From Darwinimomas sp963643215 (lineage in GTDB: Bacteria > Bacillota > Clostridia > Lachnospirales > Lachnospiraceae): a stretch of DNA of 30,197 bases. Below are positions 8,307 to 17,192 of the stretch, one piece after another. Location of the stretch: the NCBI GenBank assembly GCA_963643215.1, contig CAVIJY010000014.1, positions 1 through 30,197 of the forward strand, read 5' to 3'. The number at the start of each line of letters is the position of its first letter. The first letter of the stretch is position 1. Position numbers and translations under genes: made by a program. Under the pieces are notes generated by a model, which saw nothing but the letters and a program-made list of their open reading frames with translations, had not been told where the DNA came from and made no database searches.

Positions 8307-9651
8307 TTTTCAGCAGCCTGACTGCGGCGTCCAGCTGATTGTCCAGACCCTCCTCGCCTGCCGTTCCCTCCTGATCCCATTCGATCTCTATATCCGGCTC
8401 CAGTCCCGTCTCATGCAGATCAGTGCCGTTCGGTGTATAGTAATGCATAGATGTCAGTTTGAGGCCTGTGCCGTCGCCAAGTGAAAATACATATTGAACT
8501 ATACCCTTGCCGTATGTCTTGGTTCCCAGAAGAGTCGCTTTATCGTAATCACGCATAGCTCCGGCAAATATCTCCGCGGCGCTTGCCGAGTTGCCGTTTA
8601 CCAGAAGGACTATCGGCACATTTATCTCATGACCGTCATGTCCTCCCAGCTTCTGACCGTTGCCGTTTTTATCTGCTGTATATGTATATATGCCATCAGG
8701 CAGAGTATAATCCAGCATATCCACACTGACATCCACCAGGCCTCCCGGATTGTCGCGCAGATCTATGACAAGCCCTTTCATCTCCCTCTTCGTCAGCTCG
8801 TCCACAGCCTGCTTGTACTGAGTTGATGTGACGCTGTCATATTCGCTTATGACGATATATCCGATACCATCCGAAAGCATCTTGTATTCTACCGTCGGAA
8901 CCTCTATCTTCCTTCTTGTGACCGTGAGCGTAGTCTCATCGTGGCTGCTGCCGCGCAGTACGGTTATTGACACAGCAGTGCCCTCATCTCCGCGGATATA
9001 TTTGCTCACAAGCACATCGAGATCCAGATCCGTGATGTCCTCTCCGTCAACCTTATACAGTATGTCGCCTGCCTGCAGACCCGCCTCCTGCGCCGGAGAA
9101 TCCTTAAACACCTTCACCACTGTCATGATTTTTGTATCGGCATTTTGCTGGAGCAATGCGCCTATACCGCTGTATGTTCCCTTCGTGGACTCCATGAGAG
9201 AAGCATATTCCTCGGCGTTGTAGTAGGCCGCATACTTGTCCTCCAGTCCGGACACAAATCCCTTGTAGATGCCGTCCTCGATAGCGCTCATGTCCTCATC
9301 ATACAGAAAATACTCCTGCACATATTCCTGCAGAGTATTAAGCTTGTCTGATATTTTTTCCATATTCAGACTTTCTGAATTGTCCGGAACATAATCAGGA
9401 TCCGTCAGCTTATAATGCGTGATTATCTGCGGATACTCCCTCAATATGATGATTCCGGCGCCTATGACTGCAGCTGTCATGACCGTGATAGTGGCGGCTA
9501 TGCCTGCAAGCACGCCTATTGCAAAGCGGTTCTTCCCGCGCTTTGCCGCGGCTTTTGTTCCGCTGTGATCTTTCCCGCCAGTTATAATCTCAGTGGATTT
9601 TGTTTCGTCCTGCCGTGCGTTTTCAGACTTTATTTCGTTGTTGTCTGCCAT
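8299..9651 (-). CDS. S41 family C-terminal processing protease (CtpA/CtpB type)
   Basis: A 450-residue membrane-anchored serine protease. A charged cytoplasmic N-terminus of about 40 residues is followed by one membrane helix (about 43-70), a PDZ domain (about 155-235; GIGALLQ...SPAQEAGLQAGDILYKVDG) and the S41 catalytic domain. By comparison with E. coli Prc the catalytic dyad is Ser357 (in NGNSASAAEI) and Lys382 (in TYGKGIVQ). These proteases trim or degrade exported proteins from their C-termini. The ribosome site GGGGTGAT precedes the ATG. The gene lies between an M23 hydrolase and uvrA, so regulated turnover of the hydrolase is a reasonable but unproven role. Confidence 0.93.
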   Translation of the reverse strand: MADNNEIKSENARQDETKSTEIITGGKDHSGTKAAAKRGKNRFAIGVLAGIAATITVMTAAVIGAGIIILREYPQIITHYKLTDPDYVPDNSESLNMEKISDKLNTLQEYVQEYFLYDEDMSAIEDGIYKGFVSGLEDKYAAYYNAEEYASLMESTKGTYSGIGALLQQNADTKIMTVVKVFKDSPAQEAGLQAGDILYKVDGEDITDLDLDVLVSKYIRGDEGTAVSITVLRGSSHDETTLTVTRRKIEVPTVEYKMLSDGIGYIVISEYDSVTSTQYKQAVDELTKREMKGLVIDLRDNPGGLVDVSVDMLDYTLPDGIYTYTADKNGNGQKLGGHDGHEINVPIVLLVNGNSASAAEIFAGAMRDYDKATLLGTKTYGKGIVQYVFSLGDGTGLKLTSMHYYTPNGTDLHETGLEPDIEIEWDQEGTAGEEGLDNQLDAAVRLLKNE

Positions 9652-9707
9652 GTCATATCACCCCGTTGTTTTTTTCAGGCTTAAAAGCTCTGCGTATTTT
9701 TGCTCTC

Positions 9708-10922
9708 CTACGGCGATACATAATTTCTTGGATTCGTATACGAACCGTTTGCTCTTATTCCGAAATGCAGATGAGGACCGGTTGAGTATCCCGTGGAGCC
9801 CACCTTTGCTATCACATCACCCTGCTTTACTGTATCCCCTACACTCACCAGCAGCTTTGAGGCATGCATATATACCGTATATACTCCTCCGCCGTGATTG
9901 AGCATGATATAGTTTCCCGCGGATGCACTGTATGTGCTGATGATCACTTCACCGTCCGCGCTTGCTATTATATCGGATCCGGACGCCGCACCGATGTCTA
10001 TGCCCTTGTGCATCGTGCTTGCGCCTTCCGTAGGCGACTCGCGGTCTCCGTAATTTGATGTGATTCGCGTTGACGACGGCACGGGCCAGATGAAGTGTAT
10101 ATCGCCCAGATTGACTGTCTCATAGCTCTGTCCTGCCTCCTGAGCCTTCCTTCGTGCTTCCTCTTCCCTTCGCTTTATCTCCGCCTCGATCGCCTTGATC
10201 GTGTCCTCCTGCTTTTTTATCTCAGCCTCATATTCGCTTATCCGGCTCTGCGCATCTCCTATCTTGGCTTCATATCCCTTCAGCTCAGTCTGCTTGTCGG
10301 CCAGAAGCGCCTGCGCCGAGTCATGTTTTGCCTGAGCTATCTCCCGAAGATCTGCCAGCTGCTCCTGCTGTGCGTTCAGGCTATCCCTTTTTTCTTCGAT
10401 TTCATGCTGCAGCTGCTCATATTCATCAAGCTTCTGTCTGTCATATATTGTGATCTTTCCGACATACTCACTCCGGTTTAGCAGCTGAGTCAGGCTTTCT
10501 GAGCCCAGTATCATATCTATAAATGTTGAGTCACTTTGCTCATACATATATTTGATTCGCAGCTTCATGTCCTCATACTGTCTTTGTGCGACATCCGAAG
10601 CCTCCTGAAGCTCGTTCTGAGTGACCGCTATCTGCTGTTCCACATCTGCAGCCTCGGCATCCAGCTCTGCTATCTCCCCCGCTATCTGCTCCAGCTCCGC
10701 GTCAAGCTTCGTCATATAAGTATTGACATCAGCCTTCAGCCCCTGAAGTTCCGTCAGCCTCTCCTGAGTTTTCTTCTTCTCCTGCTCCAGCGTCTCCTTC
10801 TTGCTCTGAGCCTTCTCTATATCTCCCTGACCGGTCTCCCCATAGGAAGAGATGGGCGCGCCTGTTATCAGCAACGCCCCCATCATAAACCCTATTAGTG
10901 TCCTGTATGTGTTCTTAAGCAT
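9708..10922 (-). CDS. Coiled-coil M23 murein endopeptidase (EnvC/PcsB-like partner of FtsEX)
   Basis: A 404-residue exported protein: signal peptide at about 1-28, then a long charged heptad-type coiled coil at about 33-262, then an M23 peptidase domain at about 288-400. The zinc ligands and active site are intact: H305 and D309 in MHKGIDIG, and H384/H386 in PHLHFG. In related systems FtsX contacts the coiled coil of the hydrolase (EnvC in proteobacteria, PcsB in streptococci), and the ABC ATPase cycle switches on peptidoglycan cleavage at the septum. The ATG lies 3 nt after the ftsX stop with GAGGAT as ribosome site. Gene order and domain order both support that role. Confidence 0.92.
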   Translation of the reverse strand: MLKNTYRTLIGFMMGALLITGAPISSYGETGQGDIEKAQSKKETLEQEKKKTQERLTELQGLKADVNTYMTKLDAELEQIAGEIAELDAEAADVEQQIAVTQNELQEASDVAQRQYEDMKLRIKYMYEQSDSTFIDMILGSESLTQLLNRSEYVGKITIYDRQKLDEYEQLQHEIEEKRDSLNAQQEQLADLREIAQAKHDSAQALLADKQTELKGYEAKIGDAQSRISEYEAEIKKQEDTIKAIEAEIKRREEEARRKAQEAGQSYETVNLGDIHFIWPVPSSTRITSNYGDRESPTEGASTMHKGIDIGAASGSDIIASADGEVIISTYSASAGNYIMLNHGGGVYTVYMHASKLLVSVGDTVKQGDVIAKVGSTGYSTGPHLHFGIRANGSYTNPRNYVSP

Positions 10923-10925
10923 ATT

Positions 10926-11819
10926 TCATATCCTCAGATATTTATGCATTGTCACAAAGCTGACTATCCCTCCGAGCCCGACTCCCAGCGCAGCTGCAAC
11001 TCCCGTCATCAGCGGCATGATATCTGCAAGGGAAATAAATGTTACCACATCTGTCAATATAGCATAGTTGGCTCTCAGATAAACTACAGCTCTGGCATAC
11101 AGGTATCCGACTGTAGCAAGAGGAATCATAGCCCCTACAAGACCGATGAATATTCCCTCTATCAGAAACGGTGCTCTGATCATCATATTTGAGGCGCCTA
11201 TGAGGCGCATGATTGCGATTTCATTTTTCTTAAATGCCGCTGCAACGCTGATGGTATTGGATATCAGAAATACCGCCACTGCAAGCAGTATCACGATCAA
11301 TATGAGTGATATGAGTCCTATAATGCGGCTCAAGCCAGAAATCGCGGATGCCGCCGCGCTCGAATAGTTCACCTGCCGTATCCCGTCTATACTCTCCAGA
11401 TATGCCACCACACCGTCCTGCTCATCGGAATCGTTTAAGAATATGCTGTATGATGAGCTTCCCTTGAGCGGATTGTCCTGCGCGAAGCCCTCTGCCAGAT
11501 CCTCCCGCCCCGCGAAATAGTCCTTCTTAAAGGTATCCCAGGCCTCCTGAGCCGATGTGTAGGTGATCTCTTTCACCTCGGGGCGCTCTCTTATGAGCCT
11601 CCCTATCTCATCGATCTGGTCCTGTGTCAGATCCTCTCTGAAAAATACCGTGATTCCGACCTTAGTCTCGATATTCTTCACCATACCGTCCAGATTGGTA
11701 ACTATGCAGAAAAAGAGGCAGAACAAAAAAATACATGCGGCTATCGTGACTATACTGGCAAGTGTCAGCCGCATGTTTCTTTTCATGTTTTTAAATGCCT
11801 GTCTGAAATTATAAACCAT
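10926..11819 (-). CDS. ftsX: Cell division protein FtsX
   Basis: A 297-residue ABC-type permease. The N-terminal MVYNFRQAFKNMKRNMRLTLASI is the usual FtsX opening, followed by membrane helix 1 (about 18-42), an extracellular domain (about 43-165) and three further helices in the C-terminal half, with the conserved FKKNEIAIMRLIGASN loop between helices 2 and 3. It pairs with FtsE and transmits ATP hydrolysis to a wall hydrolase outside the membrane. It begins 2 nt after the ftsE stop, with GGGGAG of the ftsE end acting as ribosome site. Confidence 0.96.
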   Translation of the reverse strand: MVYNFRQAFKNMKRNMRLTLASIVTIAACIFLFCLFFCIVTNLDGMVKNIETKVGITVFFREDLTQDQIDEIGRLIRERPEVKEITYTSAQEAWDTFKKDYFAGREDLAEGFAQDNPLKGSSSYSIFLNDSDEQDGVVAYLESIDGIRQVNYSSAAASAISGLSRIIGLISLILIVILLAVAVFLISNTISVAAAFKKNEIAIMRLIGASNMMIRAPFLIEGIFIGLVGAMIPLATVGYLYARAVVYLRANYAILTDVVTFISLADIMPLMTGVAAALGVGLGGIVSFVTMHKYLRI

Positions 11820-11821
11820 TC

Positions 11822-12499
11822 TTACCGCTCCCCGACAGATCCGGTATCCCCCGCAACTACCCCCCTGTCCATAGTTACTATTCTCATGCCGCTGCTCTTC
11901 GCTATCTCCTGAGAATGCGTGATCACTATGACAGTGGTTCCGGATTTATTGATATAGTAAAGCAGATCCATTATCTCATCTGCGGTCTTTCTGTCAAGAT
12001 TGCCCGTCGGCTCATCACACAAAAGTATCTCCGGATCATTGACTATCGCCCTTGCTATGGCGACGCGCTGCTGCTCGCCTCCCGACAGCATCCCCGGCAA
12101 TGATTTGTATTTGGACGAAAGTCCCACCAGCCTCAGCGCCTGCGGGACCGCCTCCTTTATCTCTCTTGCACTCTTGCCTATTACATGCTGGGCAAATGCA
12201 ATATTTTCATATACCGTCAGCTCCGGAAGAAGCCTGAAATCCTGAAATACAACTCCCAGCGTCCTTCTGTATTTCGGAATATAGGAACGCGGCATACTGG
12301 CCAGATCCGCATCGCAGACAACTATGTCACCGGATGTAGGCTCCAGCTCTTTGAGAAGCAGCCTGAACAGAGTAGACTTTCCGGATCCGTTCCGTCCCAT
12401 GATGAAGACAAATTCACCGTCGTCTATGGTCAGATTCACATGTGACAGAGCCTTCGTTCCGTTCTTGTATGATTTGCAGACATCCTTTATCTCAATCAT
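11822..12499 (-). CDS. ftsE: Cell division ATP-binding protein FtsE
   Basis: A 225-residue ABC ATPase. Walker A GRNGSGKS is at 35-42, followed by the Q-loop VFQDFRLLPELTVYENIAF, signature LSGGEQQRVAIARA and Walker B EILLCDEPTGNLD. It dimerises beneath FtsX at the division site. The ATG at 12499 is preferred because AGGA lies 6 nt upstream; a TTG one codon earlier would give one extra residue. The ATG shares one base with the stop of the upstream regulator gene (TGATG), so the two are probably translationally coupled. Confidence 0.97.
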   Translation of the reverse strand: MIEIKDVCKSYKNGTKALSHVNLTIDDGEFVFIMGRNGSGKSTLFRLLLKELEPTSGDIVVCDADLASMPRSYIPKYRRTLGVVFQDFRLLPELTVYENIAFAQHVIGKSAREIKEAVPQALRLVGLSSKYKSLPGMLSGGEQQRVAIARAIVNDPEILLCDEPTGNLDRKTADEIMDLLYYINKSGTTVIVITHSQEIAKSSGMRIVTMDRGVVAGDTGSVGER

Positions 12500-13587
12500 C
12501 AATAATCCTGCTGCTCCATAAACTTCATATACTTACCGACCATAAGTGCGATGTTGAATGTTATCGCATCATCAAATACCCTGATATCCAGACCCGTCTC
12601 CTTGTGCAGCTTGTCGATTCTGTAAACAAGCGTATTCCGATGAATATAAAGCTGACGTGATGTCTCAGAAACATTCAGACTGTTCTCGAAGAACTTATTG
12701 ATGGTAGCCAATGTTTCCTCGTCGAAATCATTGGGATTCTGACCGCCGAATATCTCCTTTATGAACATTCTGCACAGCGGGAGCGGAAGCTGATATATAA
12801 GCCTTCCTATTCCAAGCTTGGAATAAGCAACCACCCTGTCGTTTTCATAGAAGATCTTTCCCACTGCGATAGCCATCTTCGCCTCTTTATAGCTTTTTGA
12901 TACCTCGCGAATCTCATTGACTATAGTGCCGTATGCAACACTGCAGTCCTCGATTCCCTCTGTCTTGAGCATGTCAAGTATGCCTCTTGCTATTGCCTCA
13001 AGTTCCTCGGTATCGGCGCTCTCGTTCAGCTCCTTGACCAGTATCGTGTCCTTTTCATCTATCGCCGTCACAAAATCCTTTGTCTGCGTGGCATATGCGT
13101 TCTTCATGGCATCATGCACGGCTGCCGCAAGCCCTGTATCGCTTTCCACGATGAATGCTGCGCGTCTCGTATTGGTCTCTATATGAAGCTTCTTGGCGCG
13201 GCTGTATATATCAACAAGGAGCAGATTGTCAAGCAGCAGATTCTTGAAGAAGCTGTCTTTATCAAAGCGCTCCTTATACGCCACGATCAGATTCTGCAGC
13301 TGAAGTATGGCCAGCTTTCCTATCATATATGAATCATCGCTGCTTCCTTCAACCATAAGAACATATTCCAGCGAGCCGTCCTCTATGACCTTGAAAAACT
13401 GGAACCCGCTTATCCTCTGAGACTCTGCCTGGGATGCCACAAACTCCTTTATGGTCGTGTCATACCTGTCGGCTCCGGGAAATGTCGATGCTAAAGAATT
13501 GCCGTCGATATCGCTGACACACATGTCCATATGTGTGATGTCCTTCAGGCCGTTCAATGTATTCTGCAATATTTGATTGGATACCAT
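12499..13587 (-). CDS. PucR/CdaR-type helix-turn-helix transcriptional regulator
   Basis: A 362-residue protein. The C-terminal segment NVSETSRQLYIHRNTLVYRIDKLHKETGLD (about 305-335) is the PucR C-terminal helix-turn-helix found in CdaR-like regulators. The N-terminal part (about 15-130) resembles a sugar-diacid or PAS-like sensing domain (DITHMDMCVSDIDGNSLAS). The effector is not predictable. The ribosome site AGGGAG lies 7 nt before the ATG. It is the first gene of the run that continues into ftsE with a 1-nt overlap, so it is transcribed with the division genes and may regulate them or itself. A bidirectional terminator lies about 100 nt upstream. Confidence 0.85.
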   Translation of the reverse strand: MVSNQILQNTLNGLKDITHMDMCVSDIDGNSLASTFPGADRYDTTIKEFVASQAESQRISGFQFFKVIEDGSLEYVLMVEGSSDDSYMIGKLAILQLQNLIVAYKERFDKDSFFKNLLLDNLLLVDIYSRAKKLHIETNTRRAAFIVESDTGLAAAVHDAMKNAYATQTKDFVTAIDEKDTILVKELNESADTEELEAIARGILDMLKTEGIEDCSVAYGTIVNEIREVSKSYKEAKMAIAVGKIFYENDRVVAYSKLGIGRLIYQLPLPLCRMFIKEIFGGQNPNDFDEETLATINKFFENSLNVSETSRQLYIHRNTLVYRIDKLHKETGLDIRVFDDAITFNIALMVGKYMKFMEQQDY

Positions 13588-13689
13588 GCCGCGTCTCCCT
13601 ATTTGATGTATGGTTGCTGTCAGACCTTGCTTTCCATATTATTTCAACAAAAAAGCACAGACTACGCAGTCTATACTAAGGCAAAATGC

Positions 13690-13730
13690 AAAAAAAGGCA
13701 AGAATGACTATTCACTCTCGCCGTTTTTTT
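13690..13730. terminator. Bidirectional rho-independent terminator
   Basis: An 11-bp stem with a four-base loop (13697-13722; GGCAAGAATGA/TCACTCTCGCC with G-U pairs) is flanked by A7 on the left and T7 on the right, so it can end transcription on both strands. On the minus strand it ends the recJ-apt operon, insulating the downstream regulator-ftsEX operon. Confidence 0.8.
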
Positions 13731-13801
13731 GTTCAAAAATTCTGTTGCCTTTTTTTCATTTTAGACAAATCGGATTTTAAGCTTTGCTTCCGTCTTATAT
13801 G

Positions 13802-14326
13802 TTACTTTCCCGGATATATGATCAGCGAATCCACATCATAATCCCTGAGTCTTTCGCGTCCCTTAAGTCCCGCCAGCTCCATCACGAACAAAACCTTTAC
13901 CACCTTGCCGCCCAGTTTTTCAACCAGATGTATATTTGCCGCCATAGTTCCGCCTGTAGCCATCAGATCATCTATCATAACTACTCTCTGGCCCGGCTTG
14001 ATATCATCCTTATGTATCTCTATCGTTGCCTGTCCGTACTCCAGATCGTAGGTTTCCTCTATGGTCTCCCGCGGAAGCTTGCCTTTCTTCCGGATCGGTA
14101 TAAATGCCTTGCCCTTCTCATATGCCACCGGCATTCCGAATATGAAGCCTCTGGCCTCCGGTCCCACGACCAGGTCAAAATCTACTCCGTTCAGCCTTCC
14201 CAGCAATCCGTCGATGCTCTCCTTCAGACCCTCAGGATCCTTCAGTATACCTGTCACATCTCTGAATATGATTCCCGGCTCCGGGAAATCCGGAATACTG
14301 ATCACACAATCCTCCAACTTGCTCAT
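13802..14326 (-). CDS. apt: Adenine phosphoribosyltransferase
   Basis: A 174-residue enzyme that converts adenine and PRPP to AMP (purine salvage). The PRPP-binding motif VVMIDDLMATGGTM is at 115-128, and the family signature FRDVTGIL occurs at 21-28 with DFDLVVGPEARGFIFG after it. The start at 14326 has a strong ribosome site (AGGAGGAGATAGT before ATG); the frame is open further upstream but overlaps recJ. The gene follows recJ after 16 nt, an arrangement common in Firmicutes where relA often comes next; relA is not present here. Confidence 0.97.
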   Translation of the reverse strand: MSKLEDCVISIPDFPEPGIIFRDVTGILKDPEGLKESIDGLLGRLNGVDFDLVVGPEARGFIFGMPVAYEKGKAFIPIRKKGKLPRETIEETYDLEYGQATIEIHKDDIKPGQRVVMIDDLMATGGTMAANIHLVEKLGGKVVKVLFVMELAGLKGRERLRDYDVDSLIIYPGK

Positions 14327-14342
14327 ACTATCTCCTCCTGGC

Positions 14343-16070
14343 TCATAAAGCACTTGCCTTCGATCGCTTCGCATCCTTTACAATCATCTGCACGGATACC
14401 GTTCCATTATACTCGTTGATCTGCGGGTAGTACAGAACATCCAGTAGCTTTGCCCCTCTCATCTGCTCCATCCAAGCGTCACCGTCAGTAAATACCACAG
14501 CGTCTGCCGCAATCCCGCTCTCATCGCAAAGCCGCAGCTTCACTACATTATGCAGCTTTCCAAGCACCTTTGCGCTCAGCAGCTGCGTATTCTTCTGAGC
14601 AAATACAGGGCGCGGATTGCCGTTTGCAAACGGTTCCAGCAGCTCAAGCTCTTTTACCAGCGACTGCGTGGCATAGGCGAACGGAAGCGCTACATCTATC
14701 ATTATCCTTTCTGTAAAGTCTTTCCCTTTCAGCCCGGAATCCTCATTTAATGCCTGCCGCAGAGGCTCTAAATTCTCTTCTTTTATGGTAAGTCCGGCCG
14801 CCATCGGATGACCCCCGAATTTTTCCAGCAACTCACTGTGAGCGCTCAGCTTCTCGAATATATTATAAGCCTCTATGGATCTTCCCGATCCCTTCAGATA
14901 TCCGTCGGCGCTTTTTGTGAAAACTATGGCCGGATGATTGCAGTATTCTCTGATTCTTCCGGCTATGATTCCGGCTATGGATTCGTGGCATCCGTCGAGA
15001 AATATCACCTTCACATCATCTCCGGCATATACGGAATCCACCATGCCGCATGCTATATCGGTATGCTTTGCCGTCAGCTCCTTGCGCTGAGTATTCAGCT
15101 CGCACAGATGCTCTGCGATTTCCTTTATCTCTTCGTCACTGTCACTCAAAAACAGCCTCATGGCGGTTTTCGCGCTTTCCAGTCTTCCTCCCGCATTTAT
15201 ACATGGTCCGATCACAAATCCCAGCGTATATGCCGTGATATTCTTGCCCTTCAGCCCGGCCGCCTCGATAAGTCCTGCAAGTCCCCTGTTTTGTGTATGC
15301 CCTATCAGCTCCAGTCCCCGCTTTGTGATAATCCGGTTTTCGTCAATGATCGGCATCACATCGCCCACGCTGGCCAGTGCGGCAAAATCGGCATATACTT
15401 CCCATTCATCATTCGATATCCCGCGCATGGAATATACAACCTGCATGAGCTTCCAGGCCACAACTCCGCCGCATATACTCTTGAAAGGATAAGCGTCGTC
15501 CGCCCGGTGAGGATCCACAATATAAGCTGCAGGGGGCAGCATATCGGCTCCGTTCTCATCCTTTGCAACCTCATGATGATCCGTAACTATCACCGTCATG
15601 CCGTACTCTGCAGCCAGTTTCAGCGCTGACCCTGCGGATATACCGTTATCACAAGTCAGTATGATATCCACTCCGTCATCATGCGCTCTTTTTATGATCG
15701 TTTCATTGATGCCGTATCCGTCTGTTATACGGTCAGGTATATCATAATCTGCATCTGCACCTATGCGCTGCAGCATCCTCACAAGCAGGTATGTCGAGCA
15801 GACACCGTCGATATCATAATCTCCTACCACACGAAACCTTTTATTCGTTCCTGCACCTTCAAGAATCAATCCTGCGGCGCCGTCCATATCCTTCATCAGA
15901 AGCGGGTCATGCATGTTCTCCAGACCCGCATTCAGATATCCGTCAAAATCCTCCGGCCTTACGCCTCTGTTTATCATGATTCTTGCAAGTATCGGAGATA
16001 TATGAAACCGTTCCCCCAGCGAATAAAAGTCTGCCTTCTTTACATAAAGCATCCATTGTGTCTGTTTCAT
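14343..16070 (-). CDS. recJ: Single-stranded-DNA-specific exonuclease RecJ
   Basis: A 575-residue DHH-superfamily 5'-3' single-strand exonuclease for recombination and repair. Metal-binding motifs are visible in order: GDYDIDGVCST (DYDIDG at 84-89), LTCDNGIS, VTDHHE and VDPHR. The DHHA1-type domain contains EKFGGHPMAAGLTI, and a C-terminal OB-like region follows. The length suits a compact Firmicutes RecJ. AAAGGA precedes the ATG. It is the first gene of a recJ-apt unit with its own candidate promoter at 16100-16127. Confidence 0.96.
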   Translation of the reverse strand: MKQTQWMLYVKKADFYSLGERFHISPILARIMINRGVRPEDFDGYLNAGLENMHDPLLMKDMDGAAGLILEGAGTNKRFRVVGDYDIDGVCSTYLLVRMLQRIGADADYDIPDRITDGYGINETIIKRAHDDGVDIILTCDNGISAGSALKLAAEYGMTVIVTDHHEVAKDENGADMLPPAAYIVDPHRADDAYPFKSICGGVVAWKLMQVVYSMRGISNDEWEVYADFAALASVGDVMPIIDENRIITKRGLELIGHTQNRGLAGLIEAAGLKGKNITAYTLGFVIGPCINAGGRLESAKTAMRLFLSDSDEEIKEIAEHLCELNTQRKELTAKHTDIACGMVDSVYAGDDVKVIFLDGCHESIAGIIAGRIREYCNHPAIVFTKSADGYLKGSGRSIEAYNIFEKLSAHSELLEKFGGHPMAAGLTIKEENLEPLRQALNEDSGLKGKDFTERIMIDVALPFAYATQSLVKELELLEPFANGNPRPVFAQKNTQLLSAKVLGKLHNVVKLRLCDESGIAADAVVFTDGDAWMEQMRGAKLLDVLYYPQINEYNGTVSVQMIVKDAKRSKASAL

Positions 16071-16099
16071 ACTGCTTCCTTTTCGCTCAAATATATGTC

Positions 16100-16127
16100 A
16101 TTATAATTTAAGCTATGAGGATTTAAA
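16100..16127 (-). promoter_or_regulatory. Candidate promoter for recJ-apt
   Basis: On the minus strand TTTAAA (16122-16127), 16-nt spacer, then a perfect TATAAT (16100-16105), about 30 nt before the recJ ATG. It spans the stop codon of the upstream DUF6382 gene. The -10 is ideal but the -35 is weak. Confidence 0.5.
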
Positions 16128-16844
16128 AAGCTTTTTCCCCGAACCCCATCCCTTTAAAAACTTCTTTTTAGGCTTTTGATCTGCCTCTCCTGTCTGAGGC
16201 CGCGGCTCTGCGACCATCAATGCAGGTGCCGGATCCTGTATCATGACAGTTCCATAGGATACCTCTTCCTGCTGTCTTTCATCATTTCTGCGTTCGGCAG
16301 CCCTTATTATCTTCAGCAGATCATCTGTCACATAATTTTCTCTCAGGCTTTCCTGATACAGGCTGTACGCCAGAACTACACTGTCATGATCATTATTATC
16401 AACCGCCGCCAGCATGCGTCTGAGCAGCTCCGACAGTCCTGCGCCCATACTTCCGGCGTTTCCCGGGATATAGCAGAGCATGAGACTTCTATTCTCATTC
16501 AGATACATATAATCAGGATCCAGCAGCAGATCGTCCTTGTCCAGCATATAGGCATCGAGCTCCCGCACTGTTCTCAGCAGATCCGTGACGATCCGGCTGA
16601 CACTTTCTCCGTTCAGTGCTCTCACATCCAGAATACGATTTAATGTCTCCATCGAGCCTATCTCATAGCATATCTCCTGCCTGCCGTCTGCCTCATGAAG
16701 GCTAACCTCCAGCAGCCCCGGGATGCGGTTGTGCGTCAGCATATGTACTCTGTAATCATCCGAATATTCACTTACTGCCAGATGATTTCCGCTGATATCC
16801 CTCCGATATTCTATGCTTAAGGCATGCTTGCTTTCCATGTTCAT
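16113..16844 (-). CDS. DUF6382-like protein at the end of the Tad operon
   Basis: A 243-residue soluble protein. It matches in outline the DUF6382 family (N-terminal half of FHA proteins in Lachnospiraceae): VHMLTHNRIPGLLEV, YEIGSMETLNRILD, DDLLLDPDYMYLNENRSLMLCYIPG. Family members usually continue into an FHA phosphothreonine-binding domain; here the C-terminus is only a short basic tail (KPKKKFLKGWGSGKKLFKSS). The ATG at 16844 has AGGAG 8 nt upstream and overlaps the stop of the preceding TadE-like gene in an ATGA. A cytoplasmic regulatory or scaffold role for the pilus machine is inferred only from position. Confidence 0.65.
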   Translation of the reverse strand: MNMESKHALSIEYRRDISGNHLAVSEYSDDYRVHMLTHNRIPGLLEVSLHEADGRQEICYEIGSMETLNRILDVRALNGESVSRIVTDLLRTVRELDAYMLDKDDLLLDPDYMYLNENRSLMLCYIPGNAGSMGAGLSELLRRMLAAVDNNDHDSVVLAYSLYQESLRENYVTDDLLKIIRAAERRNDERQQEEVSYGTVMIQDPAPALMVAEPRPQTGEADQKPKKKFLKGWGSGKKLFKSS

Positions 16845-17149
16845 TTCTGTATCTCCTTTTCGTCCTGACCGCTTCTCAAATAGGCCTTCTTTACCCCGTC
16901 CCAAAGCGTCAGCTCCCGCATATACTCCTCCGGACAGTAATCTTCATCCTCATGCGATGCCGATTCATTCTCAAATCGTTCACGAAATGCCCCGGCAACT
17001 CCCGTCTTCTGCCTATAGGCAAAGCATATAACGGAGCCTATGGACAGCAGTACAACCGACATTATTATCGATGCCTCGATTGTAAATGAAGCCGACACCC
17101 GCCATTCTCTGCCTTTTTCTACTAGCTTTCTCCATGTTAATGTTTTCAT
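16841..17149 (-). CDS. Small TadE-like pseudopilin
   Basis: A 102-residue protein with one N-terminal membrane helix: VSASFTIEASIIMSVVLLSIGSVICFAY carries the Glu at the helix start typical of TadE/prepilin-like proteins (S-x-TIEAS). The rest is short, charged and extracytoplasmic. The start is uncertain: ATG at 17149 has only a weak AAAGAA site, while ATG at 17191 overlaps the stop of the upstream peptidase gene (ATGA) and would add MSFDTVTQ and six more residues. I chose 17149 because the extra N-terminus would be encoded by a 22-bp repeat that also occurs in noncoding DNA at 169-190. Confidence 0.65.
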   Translation of the reverse strand: MKTLTWRKLVEKGREWRVSASFTIEASIIMSVVLLSIGSVICFAYRQKTGVAGAFRERFENESASHEDEDYCPEEYMRELTLWDGVKKAYLRSGQDEKEIQK

Positions 17150-17170
17150 TGCTGTTCTTTCGTAATTTTG

Positions 17171-17192
17171 GGTTACAGTGTCAAAACTCATC
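17171..17192. repeat. 22-bp repeat identical (inverted) to 169-190
   Basis: The minus-strand sequence from 17192 to 17171 equals the plus-strand sequence 169-190 in all 22 positions (GATGAGTTTTGACACTGTAA plus CC). Here it covers the stop of the second prepilin peptidase gene and the possible start of the TadE-like gene; at 169-190 it is largely the 3' arm of a long hairpin. Flanking bases do not match. Confidence 0.8.

Noticed and set aside
14808..15629. A 273-codon plus-strand frame opposite recJ
   Set aside because: RecJ is unmistakable on the other strand, and this frame shows no domain, signal peptide or ribosome site.
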